Source: Micromonospora trifolii
GTDB taxonomy: Bacteria > Actinomycetota > Actinomycetes > Mycobacteriales > Micromonosporaceae
NCBI RefSeq assembly: GCF_022229005.1
Contig: NZ_JAKKFD010000019.1
Span: 62,001 to 126,000, forward strand
DNA: 64,000 bases
Direction: 5' to 3'
In this document: piece after piece, positions 1-8,623 of the stretch
Layout of the letters: each line of letters begins with the position of its first letter
How positions within the stretch are numbered: the first letter of the stretch is position 1
The notes under the pieces: generated by a model
Told to the model about the DNA's origin: nothing
The model's database searches: none
The model's input: only the letters and a program-made list of their open reading frames with translations
Position numbers and translations under genes: made by a program

Positions 1-6
1 CTCGAC

Positions 7-777
7 ATGCCCCGTGTGGTACCGGCGGTCATCCGCGCACTCGACGTCCTCGAACTGTTTCTGGACTGCCCCCAGCTGTCGGCCCGCCAGGTGATGGAGC
101 GACTCGATCTGCCCCGCACGACTGTCCACGAGTTGCTCGTGACGCTTGAGGCTCGCGCGTACCTGATCTCCGTACCGGGGCAGCCGGTGCAGTATCGGCT
201 CGGCATGCCGCTGTTCCAGCTGGGCGCGGCGTTCGCGGGCCGGCTTGATCTGGTACGCGAGGCGCAGGGCGTCGCGCGGGATGTGGCCGCCGCGTGTGAC
301 GAGGCGGTTCATGTGGCGGTGCTCGACGGTGCCGATGTCATCTATCTCGTCAAGTTCGACAGCACCCACCCTGTTCGGATGGTTTCCGGGGTCGGGCTGC
401 GGCTGCCCGCGCACTGCACGGCAGTCGGCAAGGTACTGCTGTCGGCTCTCGATCAGGCGGACCTGGACGTCGTCCTGCTCAAGGACCCCCTGCCGGGCAT
501 GACGCCGGACAGCATCACCGACCCGGACCTTCTTCGTGATCATCTGAACCGTGTCCGGGCGGAGGGTGTCGCTGTCGACATCGGGGAGTCGGACACCGCG
601 ATGCGCTGTGTCGCCGCGGGGATCCGGGACCATACCGGCGCCATCATCGCTGGAATGAGTCTGTCCGCGCCGATCATCCGCTGGACGCCTCAGGTGCAGG
701 TGGAGTGGACCGGGCTGGTTCGCGAGGGCGCGGCCGTGTTGTCGGCTCGCATGGGCTACCGAGCGCAACCTCGGTAG
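7..777 (+). CDS. IclR-family transcriptional regulator
   Basis: The protein has the IclR layout: an N-terminal winged helix-turn-helix (about residues 5-65, with an RTTVHELL recognition-helix region) and a C-terminal effector-binding domain (about 80-250) containing the typical VSGVGLRLPAHCTAVGK stretch. IclR proteins are usually 240-270 aa, so 256 aa is full length. The ATG at 7 is the first seen, but the frame is open to the window edge, so the true start may lie outside. It is followed by a 437-bp gap and a co-directional sugar-type ABC importer; a perfect inverted repeat in that gap makes it the likely regulator of the importer. Whether it activates or represses, and its effector, cannot be told from sequence. 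Confidence 0.88.
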   Translation: MPRVVPAVIRALDVLELFLDCPQLSARQVMERLDLPRTTVHELLVTLEARAYLISVPGQPVQYRLGMPLFQLGAAFAGRLDLVREAQGVARDVAAACDEAVHVAVLDGADVIYLVKFDSTHPVRMVSGVGLRLPAHCTAVGKVLLSALDQADLDVVLLKDPLPGMTPDSITDPDLLRDHLNRVRAEGVAVDIGESDTAMRCVAAGIRDHTGAIIAGMSLSAPIIRWTPQVQVEWTGLVREGAAVLSARMGYRAQPR

Positions 778-815
778 GCAACCTCCCGCTTTCGGTTCGA
801 AACAACATCGAAACA

Positions 816-845
816 TTGACATTGCTCATCGCGCTGCCCTAGCGT
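816..845 (+). promoter_or_regulatory. Candidate sigma-70-type promoter for the ABC importer
   Basis: A consensus TTGACA lies at 816-821, followed after 18 bp by TAGCGT at 840-845. Further TCGAA-containing words lie just upstream (TTCGAA at 796-801 and ATCGAAA at 807-813). Transcription starting near 852 would leave a leader of about 360 bases before the importer; I see no gene in that leader. Confidence 0.4.
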
Positions 846-867
846 CGCGACCACTCGATACGGTATA

Positions 868-882
868 TCGAACCTAGTTCGA
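868..882. promoter_or_regulatory. Perfect inverted repeat, candidate IclR operator
   Basis: TCGAAC-CTA-GTTCGA is a perfect 6-3-6 inverted repeat about 20 bp downstream of the putative -10 box, followed by another TCGAAC at 887-892. A 15-bp dyad fits the size of IclR-family sites. Its place after the predicted transcription start suggests repression by the adjacent regulator; this is inference. Confidence 0.5.
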
Positions 883-1214
883 AATCTCGAACGGCGGTGG
901 TCAGGTGACCCGACCGAACTGGAACGTCAGCGCTACCACCTCGGCCCGGTCGCCGATCGCCTCAACCTCGTCGCGCCACCCGGGAAGCGCCACCCGACAT
1001 GCCTCGGGTGGCTCCGACGAAGCGCGCGTGAGCGGACGTCCCACGGTGACGGGCGGGCCCGCTCACCACCGTAGGAAGCCACGAACGAACTGATCTCGAC
1101 GGGCGTCCCTCGGTGGTCGCCGGCAGAAACCAACTGCAACACAACCATCGCGGTGTTCGCCAGCTGGACCTTCGGCGTGCAGCCGTGCGCGGGACAAGAA
1201 GGAGGCGGGTGTCC

Positions 1215-2645
1215 ATGGAGGACAAGTCGGTGTGGTCACGGCGCGGCTTTCTGGGAGCGGGAGTGGGGGTGCTCGGCGCGGCCGGTCTGGCCGCGTGCGG
1301 GGACAGCTCCGAATCGCCCAGCAAAGTGCAGCCGGAGGTTCCGCAGGAGCTGATCGACGCCGCGGCGGCGATGAAGGGCTCCTCAATGGGCATGCTGTCG
1401 CAGAAGCTCTACTCGACGGCGGCGAACGAGGCCCTGGACGGCTCGATCAAGAAGTTCGCCGACAGCACCGGGACGAAGATCGAGAACAGTCTGGTCCAGG
1501 CCGACGCCGGTGACGTGGTGGCCAAGATCGACGCCGAGGTCAAGGGCGGGGTGGCCCGTGACCTGGCGTTCATGACCGACTCGCGGTTCGTCGCGCAGTT
1601 CCAGGCGTTGGGCGACCTGGAGGACGTGACCGACGTCGTCCAGGCGCTGACCGCCAAGTACGGCGAACCCTGCGCCGAGGCCAAGAACTTCTGCGTCTTC
1701 GACGGCAAGTGGTTCGCCATCCCGTACCACTTCATCGGGATCGGGTCGTTCCTGCGCAAGGACTGGATGCAGGACAAGGGCATCTCCCCCAAGGACATCT
1801 ACAGCTGGGAGGAGCTGCGGGACCTGTGCCTGGAGATCTCCGATCCGGCCAAGCGCCGGTTCGGCTGGGGCATGACTGTTAACCGGTCCGGTGACGGCAA
1901 CGGAATGATCGAGGCGCTGATCAACGCCTACGGCGGGTCGATCGCCTCCAACGATGGCCGGAAGGTCACGTTCAACTCCCCGGAGACGGTGCAGGCGGTG
2001 GCCTTCCTCGGCGACATCTACACCAACTCCAAGTACAAGCCGATGTTGCCGCCGGGGATCGCGAGCTGGACCGACACCAGCAACAACGAGAACTGGCTCG
2101 CCGGAATCCTCGGCTACACCCGCAACCAGTTCAGCGTCTACGCCGACTCGCGGACCAAGAAGAACCCGGTGCACGCGAACACCCACGTGTTCTCCGACTG
2201 CATCGGGCCGGCGACCGACAACCCGCTGCTGCTCGGCCAGTCGCAGGGCTTCGTCATCTTCAAGGGGGCCAAGAACCCGGCGCTCGCCAAGCTCCTGGCG
2301 CAGTACCTGGTCAGCGCGCCCGCGCTGCTCGGGGTGGCGAAGGAGGCGCCCGGTCTGGTGATGCCCGCCTGGGAGAAGGTCTGGGACGCCGACCCGTTCT
2401 TCACCAGCGGTGACGCGGCGTTCCCCATGCTGCGCAGAATCACTGAACTGAAGCTGCCGCTGAACACGAAGAACGGCCTGGCCTTCCCGCAGAAGGCCAG
2501 CGCGGGCCAGCAGGCGGTGGGATCGGCCTACGTCCTGACCGACATGATGCAGCAGGTCGTGCAGGGAGCGGCGCCGGCGCAGGCCGTGACGGCAGCCCAC
2601 GCGAAGATGGTGCAGATCTTCAACCAGCAGGGGCTGCCACAGTGA
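1215..2645 (+). CDS. ABC transporter extracellular solute-binding lipoprotein (family 1)
   Basis: A 476-aa binding protein of the sugar-type family. The N terminus carries a twin-arginine-like SRRGFLGAG followed by a hydrophobic stretch and a lipobox-like LAACG, so it is probably exported and lipid-anchored. The ATG at 1215 is chosen because GGAGG (1201-1205) lies 9 bp upstream; a GTG at 1209 is too close. The stop overlaps the next start by 4 bp (GTGA), so it is translationally coupled to the permease. No ATP-binding subunit is nearby; actinomycetes often use a shared MsiK-type ATPase. The substrate is unknown; the fold suggests a sugar or sugar derivative. Confidence 0.85.
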   Translation: MEDKSVWSRRGFLGAGVGVLGAAGLAACGDSSESPSKVQPEVPQELIDAAAAMKGSSMGMLSQKLYSTAANEALDGSIKKFADSTGTKIENSLVQADAGDVVAKIDAEVKGGVARDLAFMTDSRFVAQFQALGDLEDVTDVVQALTAKYGEPCAEAKNFCVFDGKWFAIPYHFIGIGSFLRKDWMQDKGISPKDIYSWEELRDLCLEISDPAKRRFGWGMTVNRSGDGNGMIEALINAYGGSIASNDGRKVTFNSPETVQAVAFLGDIYTNSKYKPMLPPGIASWTDTSNNENWLAGILGYTRNQFSVYADSRTKKNPVHANTHVFSDCIGPATDNPLLLGQSQGFVIFKGAKNPALAKLLAQYLVSAPALLGVAKEAPGLVMPAWEKVWDADPFFTSGDAAFPMLRRITELKLPLNTKNGLAFPQKASAGQQAVGSAYVLTDMMQQVVQGAAPAQAVTAAHAKMVQIFNQQGLPQ

Positions 2646-4678
2646 GGTCGGTCCGTCCTGCGCGGGTCCCGGCGGCGAGGAAATCCCCGCCGTCGGGACC
2701 CGGCTCCCTCACGGCGGTCCAGCGGCGGCTGGGTCGTGACTGGCGGCTGGCGGCACTGTTCCTGGCACCGATGGCAGTGCTGGTCGGCGGGCTCGTTCTC
2801 GTGCCGATCGCCCGTTCGATCATCACCAGCACCACGGAACGGCACGGGCAGGACAGCGTGTTCGTCGGCCTGGACAACTATCTCGCGCTCGTCAGCGACG
2901 ATCAGTTCCACACGGGCGTGGTGAACTCGTTCGTCTTCACCGCGTACGCCGAGATCTTCAAGGTCGTGCTGGGGTTGGCCGCGGCCCTGCTGCTGCACCA
3001 TCGACGCCGCGGGCGGGCCGTGCTCGCCGGGCTGCTCCTGGTGCCGTGGGTGGTGCCGACGGTGGTGACGGCGTTCAGCTGGCGCGCGCTGCTCGACCCG
3101 ATCTTCGGCAGTGTCAACACGCTGCTCACCGCTACCGGGATCGGGCCGCTGCTGGCCAGCGCGCACCTGGTCGACAGCTGGCCGGCGGGCTGGCTGTCCG
3201 ACCCGTCGCTGGCCATGCCGTCGGTGATCCTCGTCAACGTCTGGAAGGGGGTGCCGTTCTTCACCGTCTGTTTCCTGGCGGGACTGAAGGCCATCCCGGC
3301 GGACCTCTACGAGGCGGCGACCATCGACGGCGCCTCGGCGTGGCAGCGGTTCAGGAACGTGACGCTGCCCGGACTGCGCCACGTGATCACCGTGACGGTG
3401 ACCCTGTCGTCGATCTGGACGTTCAACAACTTCGACCTCGTCTGGTTGCTGACGCAGGGCGGCCCGGGCGACGTGACAGCGCCGTACGTGCTCATCGCCT
3501 ACTCGAAGGCGATCCTGCAACTCCAGTACGGCGCGGGCGCGGCGGTCACGCTCGTCATGCTGCCGATCATCGGCGGGCTGGTGTTCGTCCTGGTCCGGTT
3601 GTTGCGCCAGGACACCAACATCAAACTGCCCCGGCCACGCCGGAGAGCGCGGTGGATCGGGACACAACGGTGGGCCGGAACGGCGCGGAAGGCCCTGCCG
3701 TGGGTCGTCGCCGCGCTGGTCACCGGTCTGCTGGCCTGGGCATCACCGCAGATCTTCTGGAAGGCGGCGGTGGTCCTCGGTGTGATCCTGCTGATCGCGG
3801 CGGGGGTCGGCCGGGTGGTCTCGACGCTTCAGTCCCGAGGGGGTCGCCGTTCGTCGTCGGTAGTGTCGGGCCTGGGTTCCTGGGCCGCGCTGGCCGGCTT
3901 GCTGTTCTTCGTGCTGGGCCCGTTGTACTGGATCGCCGTCACGGCCTTCAAGTCCGAGGGCCAGGTCGTCATGCGTACCGACGACCTGTGGCCGACGCCG
4001 TGGACGCTTGAGCAGTTCGGCGCCCTGTTCGACAACCAGCCGTTCGGCCGCTGGTACCTCAACACCCTGCTGGTGTCCGCGGCGTCGACAGCTGTGGCAC
4101 TGGTCTGCGCCGCCCTGGCGGGGTACGCGCTGGCCCGGCTGCGGTTCCGCGGGGCGCAGGGCTTCACCGTCACGGTGCTGCTCACCTACGTGATGCCGGG
4201 TGCGCTGCTGTTCATCCCGCTGTACCAGATGCTCATCGGCGCCCGGCTCACCGACTCGTTGTGGTCCCTGGTGGTGACGTACCCGACCTTCACGCTGCCG
4301 TTCGCCACCTGGCTGTTGGTGGGGTACTTCTCGTCGATCCCCATCGAGTTGGAGGAGGCCGCGCTGGTCGACGGTTGCAGCCGCATCCAGGCGTTCGGCC
4401 GGGTGGTGCTGCCCCTCGCCAAGCCAGGTCTGCTGGCGGTCGCGCTCTTCACCCTGACGAACGCCTGGAACGAGTTCCTCTTCGCCTTCGTATTCATCAC
4501 GAAGGACGAGTACAAGACGCTCCCGGTGGGGATGCAATCGATGATCGCCGGAGACGTCGTGCCGCAAGGGCAGCTCGCCGCGGCATCGCTGCTCGTGAGC
4601 ATCCCTGTGGTGATCATGTACGCCCTCGGGCAGCGCTTCCTGACCGAAGGGCTCACAGCGGGCGCGGTCAAGGGCTGA
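2642..4678 (+). CDS. Fused ABC sugar permease (MalF-like + MalG-like in one chain)
   Basis: This 678-aa protein is about twice the length of a normal permease. Residues about 30-330 resemble a MalF-type permease with the ATPase-contact EAA loop near residue 224 (EAATIDGASAWQRF). Residues about 410-678 resemble a MalG-type permease with a second EAA loop near residue 571 (EEAALVDGCSRIQAFGR). A basic linker and two extra hydrophobic segments (about 348-400) join them, which would keep both halves correctly oriented. One uninterrupted frame from a GTG overlapping the binding-protein stop. Normally these are two genes (the other importer in this window, 36.5-38.4 kb, has that arrangement), so the fusion is unusual. 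Confidence 0.88.
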   Translation: MRSVRPARVPAARKSPPSGPGSLTAVQRRLGRDWRLAALFLAPMAVLVGGLVLVPIARSIITSTTERHGQDSVFVGLDNYLALVSDDQFHTGVVNSFVFTAYAEIFKVVLGLAAALLLHHRRRGRAVLAGLLLVPWVVPTVVTAFSWRALLDPIFGSVNTLLTATGIGPLLASAHLVDSWPAGWLSDPSLAMPSVILVNVWKGVPFFTVCFLAGLKAIPADLYEAATIDGASAWQRFRNVTLPGLRHVITVTVTLSSIWTFNNFDLVWLLTQGGPGDVTAPYVLIAYSKAILQLQYGAGAAVTLVMLPIIGGLVFVLVRLLRQDTNIKLPRPRRRARWIGTQRWAGTARKALPWVVAALVTGLLAWASPQIFWKAAVVLGVILLIAAGVGRVVSTLQSRGGRRSSSVVSGLGSWAALAGLLFFVLGPLYWIAVTAFKSEGQVVMRTDDLWPTPWTLEQFGALFDNQPFGRWYLNTLLVSAASTAVALVCAALAGYALARLRFRGAQGFTVTVLLTYVMPGALLFIPLYQMLIGARLTDSLWSLVVTYPTFTLPFATWLLVGYFSSIPIELEEAALVDGCSRIQAFGRVVLPLAKPGLLAVALFTLTNAWNEFLFAFVFITKDEYKTLPVGMQSMIAGDVVPQGQLAAASLLVSIPVVIMYALGQRFLTEGLTAGAVKG

Positions 4679-4698
4679 GTTCGTGAGGTGAACCGGAC

Positions 4699-4731
4699 GG
4701 GCCGCTGGTGCCGATCGGGCACCAGCGGCCC
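4699..4731 (+). terminator. Strong stem-loop terminator after the fused permease
   Basis: Perfect 14-bp stem (4699-4712 with 4718-4731) and a 5-base loop, 20 bp after the permease stop and before the convergent acetyltransferase. No T-run follows, as is usual in actinobacteria. Confidence 0.75.
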
Positions 4732-4764
4732 CGCACGAAACGCTCCCCTACGGCACGCCGCCCC

Positions 4765-5712
4765 TCAGCGCCAGGCCATGTTGATGGCCCGCTCGAAGTT
4801 GACGTAACCGGCGCGGGCGAAGGCCTTTGCCATGGGTACGTTGCCCAGGTCGGTGGCCGCGCGGATGCGTGGGACGTCCTCGGCGGCCAGGGTTCGGGTG
4901 CCTTCGGCGAGGAGGCCGTCGACGTACCCGTGGCCCCGGTGTTCGGGGACGACGCCGAGGTAGGCGATCACCGGGTGGTAGGAGTTACGGGCCGGGACGA
5001 CGAACCCGACGGGCTCGCCGTTCTCGCCCAGTGTGCCGATGCGCCACCACTCGCGAGGGCTGGAGTAGGTGGCGAGTTCCTGCTCGTAGTGCTTGAGCGC
5101 GGCCTCGTGGGGCGACATCTGCGCCAGGTCGGTACGGCTGTGCGCGTCCAGGGTCCCGTCCAGTGCGCGGGTCATCAGCGCGACCAACTCGTCGGTGTCC
5201 AGGGCCGGGCGGAAGGCCAGTCGCTGGTCCGGCATGGGCAGGCCGGCCGCGGGGCGCCACTCCAGGCGTAGGCGTTCGACAGTCAGGCGGGCGCCGGTGC
5301 TCTCGAGGACGCCCATCCTGGTACGCACCGCCCGGTACGTGTCCGGGTTGTCGCGCCAGTCCGCCGGGATGAAGCGGCCGTATTCGGGAGGGACCGCGCC
5401 GGGTGCCAGGACCTGCTTCGCGGCGGTCTCGTACAACGCCTGCGCCATCTCGGTCAGGTCCTCGGCGGTGTCGTCGACGTCGAGGATGTCCAGCAGCAGC
5501 GGAGCGGCGTCGTCGCCACGGCCCCACCAGGCGACCCTGGCCAGCAGGCGGTCGCCGCGCACTGCCACCCACATCCACTCCGGTCGGCGGCGCTTGTCGG
5601 CAAGGTCGTCGTCGAGCTCGTGGTTGATGGTGTACGGCAGGCGGTTGAACAGGGCGATCTCGTCCGGCCCGGTGATGGGACGGATCGTGACGTCGTTCTG
5701 GGACGTGCTCAT
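4765..5712 (-). CDS. GNAT-family N-acetyltransferase with two GNAT-like halves
   Basis: 315 aa, twice a single GNAT domain. The C-terminal half has the acetyl-CoA binding signature (YLGVVPEHRGHGYVDGL, about residues 235-252) followed by a typical LGNVPMAKAFARAGYVNFER end. The N-terminal half (about 1-150) looks like a degenerate GNAT domain without a clear pyrophosphate loop. Its start overlaps the stop of the upstream reductase gene by 4 bp, so the two form a coupled pair. The substrate is unknown; adjacency to a DHFR-like reductase suggests modification of a small molecule, which is inference only. Confidence 0.82.
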   Translation of the reverse strand: MSTSQNDVTIRPITGPDEIALFNRLPYTINHELDDDLADKRRRPEWMWVAVRGDRLLARVAWWGRGDDAAPLLLDILDVDDTAEDLTEMAQALYETAAKQVLAPGAVPPEYGRFIPADWRDNPDTYRAVRTRMGVLESTGARLTVERLRLEWRPAAGLPMPDQRLAFRPALDTDELVALMTRALDGTLDAHSRTDLAQMSPHEAALKHYEQELATYSSPREWWRIGTLGENGEPVGFVVPARNSYHPVIAYLGVVPEHRGHGYVDGLLAEGTRTLAAEDVPRIRAATDLGNVPMAKAFARAGYVNFERAINMAWR

Positions 5713-6320
5713 GCGGACTCGTTTCCGGCCTGTGGGCGGGTGTAGGTGAGGAAGAGAGCGCCACTGTCCAGGACGGTGTGGTCGGTCAGGCGCCAGGTGC
5801 GTGGTGCGAAGACGGCGTCGCGGCCGAAGAGGGGGATGCCGGCACCAATGGTCAACGGGGCGAGCTTGATGATCAGCTGGTCGATCTCGGGATAGAGGGC
5901 ACCGGCCAGCGCGCCGCCGCCGATCACCCAGACGTCCCTGCCGTCGTGGCGCTTCAGCTCTCGTACCGTGGCAATGGGGTCTTGGCCGATGACCTCGACG
6001 GCCGGGTCCGGGCTGCTGCCCAGCGTGCGGGAGAACACCAGGTGGCGCAGGTGCGGGTAGGCGTCGGTCACGCCGGCCTTCAGGCCCACCTCGTAGGAGT
6101 GGCGCCCTTCCAGCACGGTGTCGAACCGGCTGCCCTGGTCGGTGATGCCGAACGCCTGCCGGGCCGGACCGGGGAGGGTCTCCGGATATTCGCTGACGAG
6201 GTGGTGCAGGTAGTCGTCCGGGATGGGCCAGAAGCCGTCGGGGCCGGTGGGGTCGGCGCCGTCGGGACCGGCGATGAAGCCGTCCAGGGTGGCGGCGATG
6301 TAATACACGAGCTTGCGCAC
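5709..6320 (-). CDS. RibD C-terminal / dihydrofolate reductase-like protein
   Basis: 203 aa beginning RKLVYYIAATLDGFIA, the hallmark start of small DHFR/RibD-C-fold reductases, with the NADPH-binding DVWVIGGGAL near residues 132-141 and a DQLIIKLAPLTIGAGIPLF strand-loop near the C terminus. These proteins bind NADPH; most have no assigned substrate and need not make tetrahydrofolate. The start is GTG at 6320 with GAGGAG upstream. It is divergent from a LysR regulator across a 137-bp gap that contains a LysR-type T-N11-A dyad, so LysR control is likely. Confidence 0.85.
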   Translation of the reverse strand: MRKLVYYIAATLDGFIAGPDGADPTGPDGFWPIPDDYLHHLVSEYPETLPGPARQAFGITDQGSRFDTVLEGRHSYEVGLKAGVTDAYPHLRHLVFSRTLGSSPDPAVEVIGQDPIATVRELKRHDGRDVWVIGGGALAGALYPEIDQLIIKLAPLTIGAGIPLFGRDAVFAPRTWRLTDHTVLDSGALFLTYTRPQAGNESA

Positions 6321-6410
6321 GACGATCTCCTCGTTCAGGGTGCCGGATGCTGTTCAGCGGCGACGTCCGTCAGCCTGCCGGGCGCGGCACCGGGCTACAA
6401 GATCACAACT

Positions 6411-6427
6411 GGTAACGTGCCATAACC
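6411..6427. promoter_or_regulatory. Candidate LysR box (T-N11-A dyad)
   Basis: GGTAACGTGCCATAACC is an imperfect palindrome with a T-N11-A core (T6413, A6425) between the divergent reductase and LysR genes. This is the classic LysR-type binding-site form and position. Confidence 0.4.
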
Positions 6428-6457
6428 CTTCGCTAATGCGTGGATCGGGAACAGCAC

Positions 6458-7339
6458 ATGGAACTCCGCGACATCGAGATCTTTCTGACCCTGGCGGAGG
6501 AACTGCACTTCACCCGCACCGCCGAGCGGCTGCACGTGACCCAGGCCCGGGTCAGCCAGGCGATCAAGAAGCAGGAACGTCGGATCGGCGCCGCGCTGTT
6601 CGAGCGGAACAACAGGCAGGTGGCACTCACACCGATCGGCCAACGGCTCTTCGACGACATTCAGCCCATGTACCGCGGTCTGCACGAGGGAATGGACCGG
6701 GCCAGGCTCGCCGCCCGCGGCAAGACCGGGGTGCTGCGGGTCGGGTCGATCGCCGTCAACCTCCACGACTTCCGCGAGTTGTTCGACGGGTTCGCGAAGG
6801 ATCACCCCGAGTGCGAGGTGCAGCTGCGGCATGTCGACTTCGGCGACCCCTTCGGTCAACTGCGCGCCGGCGACATCGACGTGCAGATCGTGTGGCTGCC
6901 CGTCAAGGAGCCGGACCTCACCGTCGGCCCGGTGATCTACACCGAACCCATCGTGCTGGCCGTCGGGGCGACCCACCGGCTGGCCGGCCGGGAGTCGGTC
7001 TCCTACGAGGACCTGGCGGACGAGACGGTCATGGGCGGGGCCCGGCCGGACTACTGGCGGGAGATCCTGGTGCCCGTACGCACGCCCAGCGGACGGTTGA
7101 TCCCGATCGGCCCGTCGGTCTCCAACTTCCAGGAGATGATCCCGATCCTCGTCACTGGCGAAGCCGTCTCGCCGGTGCACGCCCAGGCGGCCCGCTACTA
7201 CGCGCGGCCGGACATCGCCTACGTGCCCATCCACGACGCCCCGCCGGGCCGGTGGGGGCTGATCTGGCGGACCGGCAGCGAGACGGAACTCATCCGGTCG
7301 TTCGCCAGCGCCGCTCACCACCTCAGCTCCATCGAGTAG
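6458..7339 (+). CDS. LysR-family transcriptional regulator
   Basis: 293 aa from the ATG at 6458, chosen because MELRDIEIFLTLAEE is the standard LysR start; an in-frame GTG at 6440 would add six residues. The N-terminal helix-turn-helix (about 1-60, RLHVTQARVSQAIKKQE) is followed by a periplasmic-binding-protein-like effector domain (about 90-290). It is divergent from the RibD/DHFR-like gene, the typical arrangement for a LysR regulator and its target. The effector is unknown. Confidence 0.9.
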   Translation: MELRDIEIFLTLAEELHFTRTAERLHVTQARVSQAIKKQERRIGAALFERNNRQVALTPIGQRLFDDIQPMYRGLHEGMDRARLAARGKTGVLRVGSIAVNLHDFRELFDGFAKDHPECEVQLRHVDFGDPFGQLRAGDIDVQIVWLPVKEPDLTVGPVIYTEPIVLAVGATHRLAGRESVSYEDLADETVMGGARPDYWREILVPVRTPSGRLIPIGPSVSNFQEMIPILVTGEAVSPVHAQAARYYARPDIAYVPIHDAPPGRWGLIWRTGSETELIRSFASAAHHLSSIE

Positions 7340-7411
7340 CCCGGCTGACTCACCCCTGCCACGTGGTACGAATGCCGCAGAGCGCGCATAACCCACAGGA
7401 CGGGCGAGCCG

Positions 7412-8593
7412 ATGACGACGAGTGGTGCGGGCAAGCTGCTGCGGAAGCCCGGGGATCCGCAACGGGCCACCTTCCTGGAGCTCTTCTTCGACCTGGCGTT
7501 CGTCTACGTGCTCACCCAACTCGGGCGGGTGCTCAGCCAGGACCTCACCTGGCGTGGCACCTTCCACACGCTGGTGCTGCTCCTGGCGGTGTGGTGGGTC
7601 TGGTGCAGCACGGCGACGGTCCCGGACCGCTTCGACCCGCAGCGGCCGACGATCCAACTGCTGGTGATCGCGACTCTGGTAGGCAGTCTGCTGATGGCCG
7701 TCGCGCTACCGGAGGCATTCGGAGTGCAGGGCCTGGTCTTCGCGGGCGCGTACGTCGTCGTCCAGGTCGGCCGCAGCATCGGCCTTCTCATCGCCCTGCG
7801 GGGCCACGAATTGCAGCGCGGCGCCCTGCGGGTGGTCGTCTGGTTCTGCGCGTCCGCTGTGCCGTGGATCGCGGGGGCACTGGCGCACGGCACCGCCCGG
7901 GAGGCGCTGTGGGTGCTGGCGGTGGCCATCGACTATCTGGCGGGAAAACTCCGCTACCTGACACCCGGCCTGGGCCGCTCACCGCCCTCAGAGTTGCCGA
8001 GCGCCGCCGAACACCTGGCCGAGCGTCACCGACAGTTCTTCATCATCGCGCTGGGCGAGATGATCCTGGTCTCCGCGTCGACCCTTGGCGGCAGCGGCTT
8101 CGCACCCGACCGGACCACGGCGTTTCTGGTGTCGATCGCCGCCACTGTGCTGCTCTGGCGCATCTACATCTACCGTGCCGGGGAGTTGTCGGCGTCAGCC
8201 ATCGCCAACTCCCGCGATCCGGCCCGCCTCGGACTGTCGGCGTTCTACGCCCATCTGGTCATGGTGGCCGGTGTCGTCGTCGCGGCGGTCGGCGCCGAAC
8301 TCGTCATCGCCCATCCGTCCGGACATCCTGAACCGGCCTGGATCGCGATCATCCTCGGCGGGCCGGCGCTGTTCCTGGCCGGGCGCTCCCGCTTCGAGTA
8401 CGTGGTCTTCAGCCGGGTCTCCCGGGACCGGCCGATCGGGCTGCTCGCCCTGGCCGCCTTGACGCCGTTGATGCTCCTCGTGCCGCCGATCGTGGCCGCC
8501 CTCGCCGCCGCCGCGGTCCTGGCCGGGGTCGCCATCTCGGACGCCGCCCGCACGCGGGGCCGCCCACCTGAGCCACCGTCGCCGCCTGGATAG
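7412..8593 (+). CDS. Low temperature requirement A (LtrA) family membrane protein, copy 1
   Basis: 393 aa, strongly hydrophobic with roughly ten membrane segments. It starts with the LtrA signature ATFLELFFDLAFVYVLTQL (about 19-37), then a WWVWCSTATVPDRFDP loop, and has AEHLAERHRQFFIIALGEMIL in the middle (about 197-217). LtrA was first named for a Listeria mutant defective at low temperature; its biochemical function is unknown. A second copy with the same motifs lies on the opposite strand at 9.5-10.7 kb, with a MarR-GNAT gene between. Confidence 0.9.
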   Translation: MTTSGAGKLLRKPGDPQRATFLELFFDLAFVYVLTQLGRVLSQDLTWRGTFHTLVLLLAVWWVWCSTATVPDRFDPQRPTIQLLVIATLVGSLLMAVALPEAFGVQGLVFAGAYVVVQVGRSIGLLIALRGHELQRGALRVVVWFCASAVPWIAGALAHGTAREALWVLAVAIDYLAGKLRYLTPGLGRSPPSELPSAAEHLAERHRQFFIIALGEMILVSASTLGGSGFAPDRTTAFLVSIAATVLLWRIYIYRAGELSASAIANSRDPARLGLSAFYAHLVMVAGVVVAAVGAELVIAHPSGHPEPAWIAIILGGPALFLAGRSRFEYVVFSRVSRDRPIGLLALAALTPLMLLVPPIVAALAAAAVLAGVAISDAARTRGRPPEPPSPPG

Positions 8594-8623
8594 CCGGACA
8601 GGACCACGTCGGACCAGATTTCG

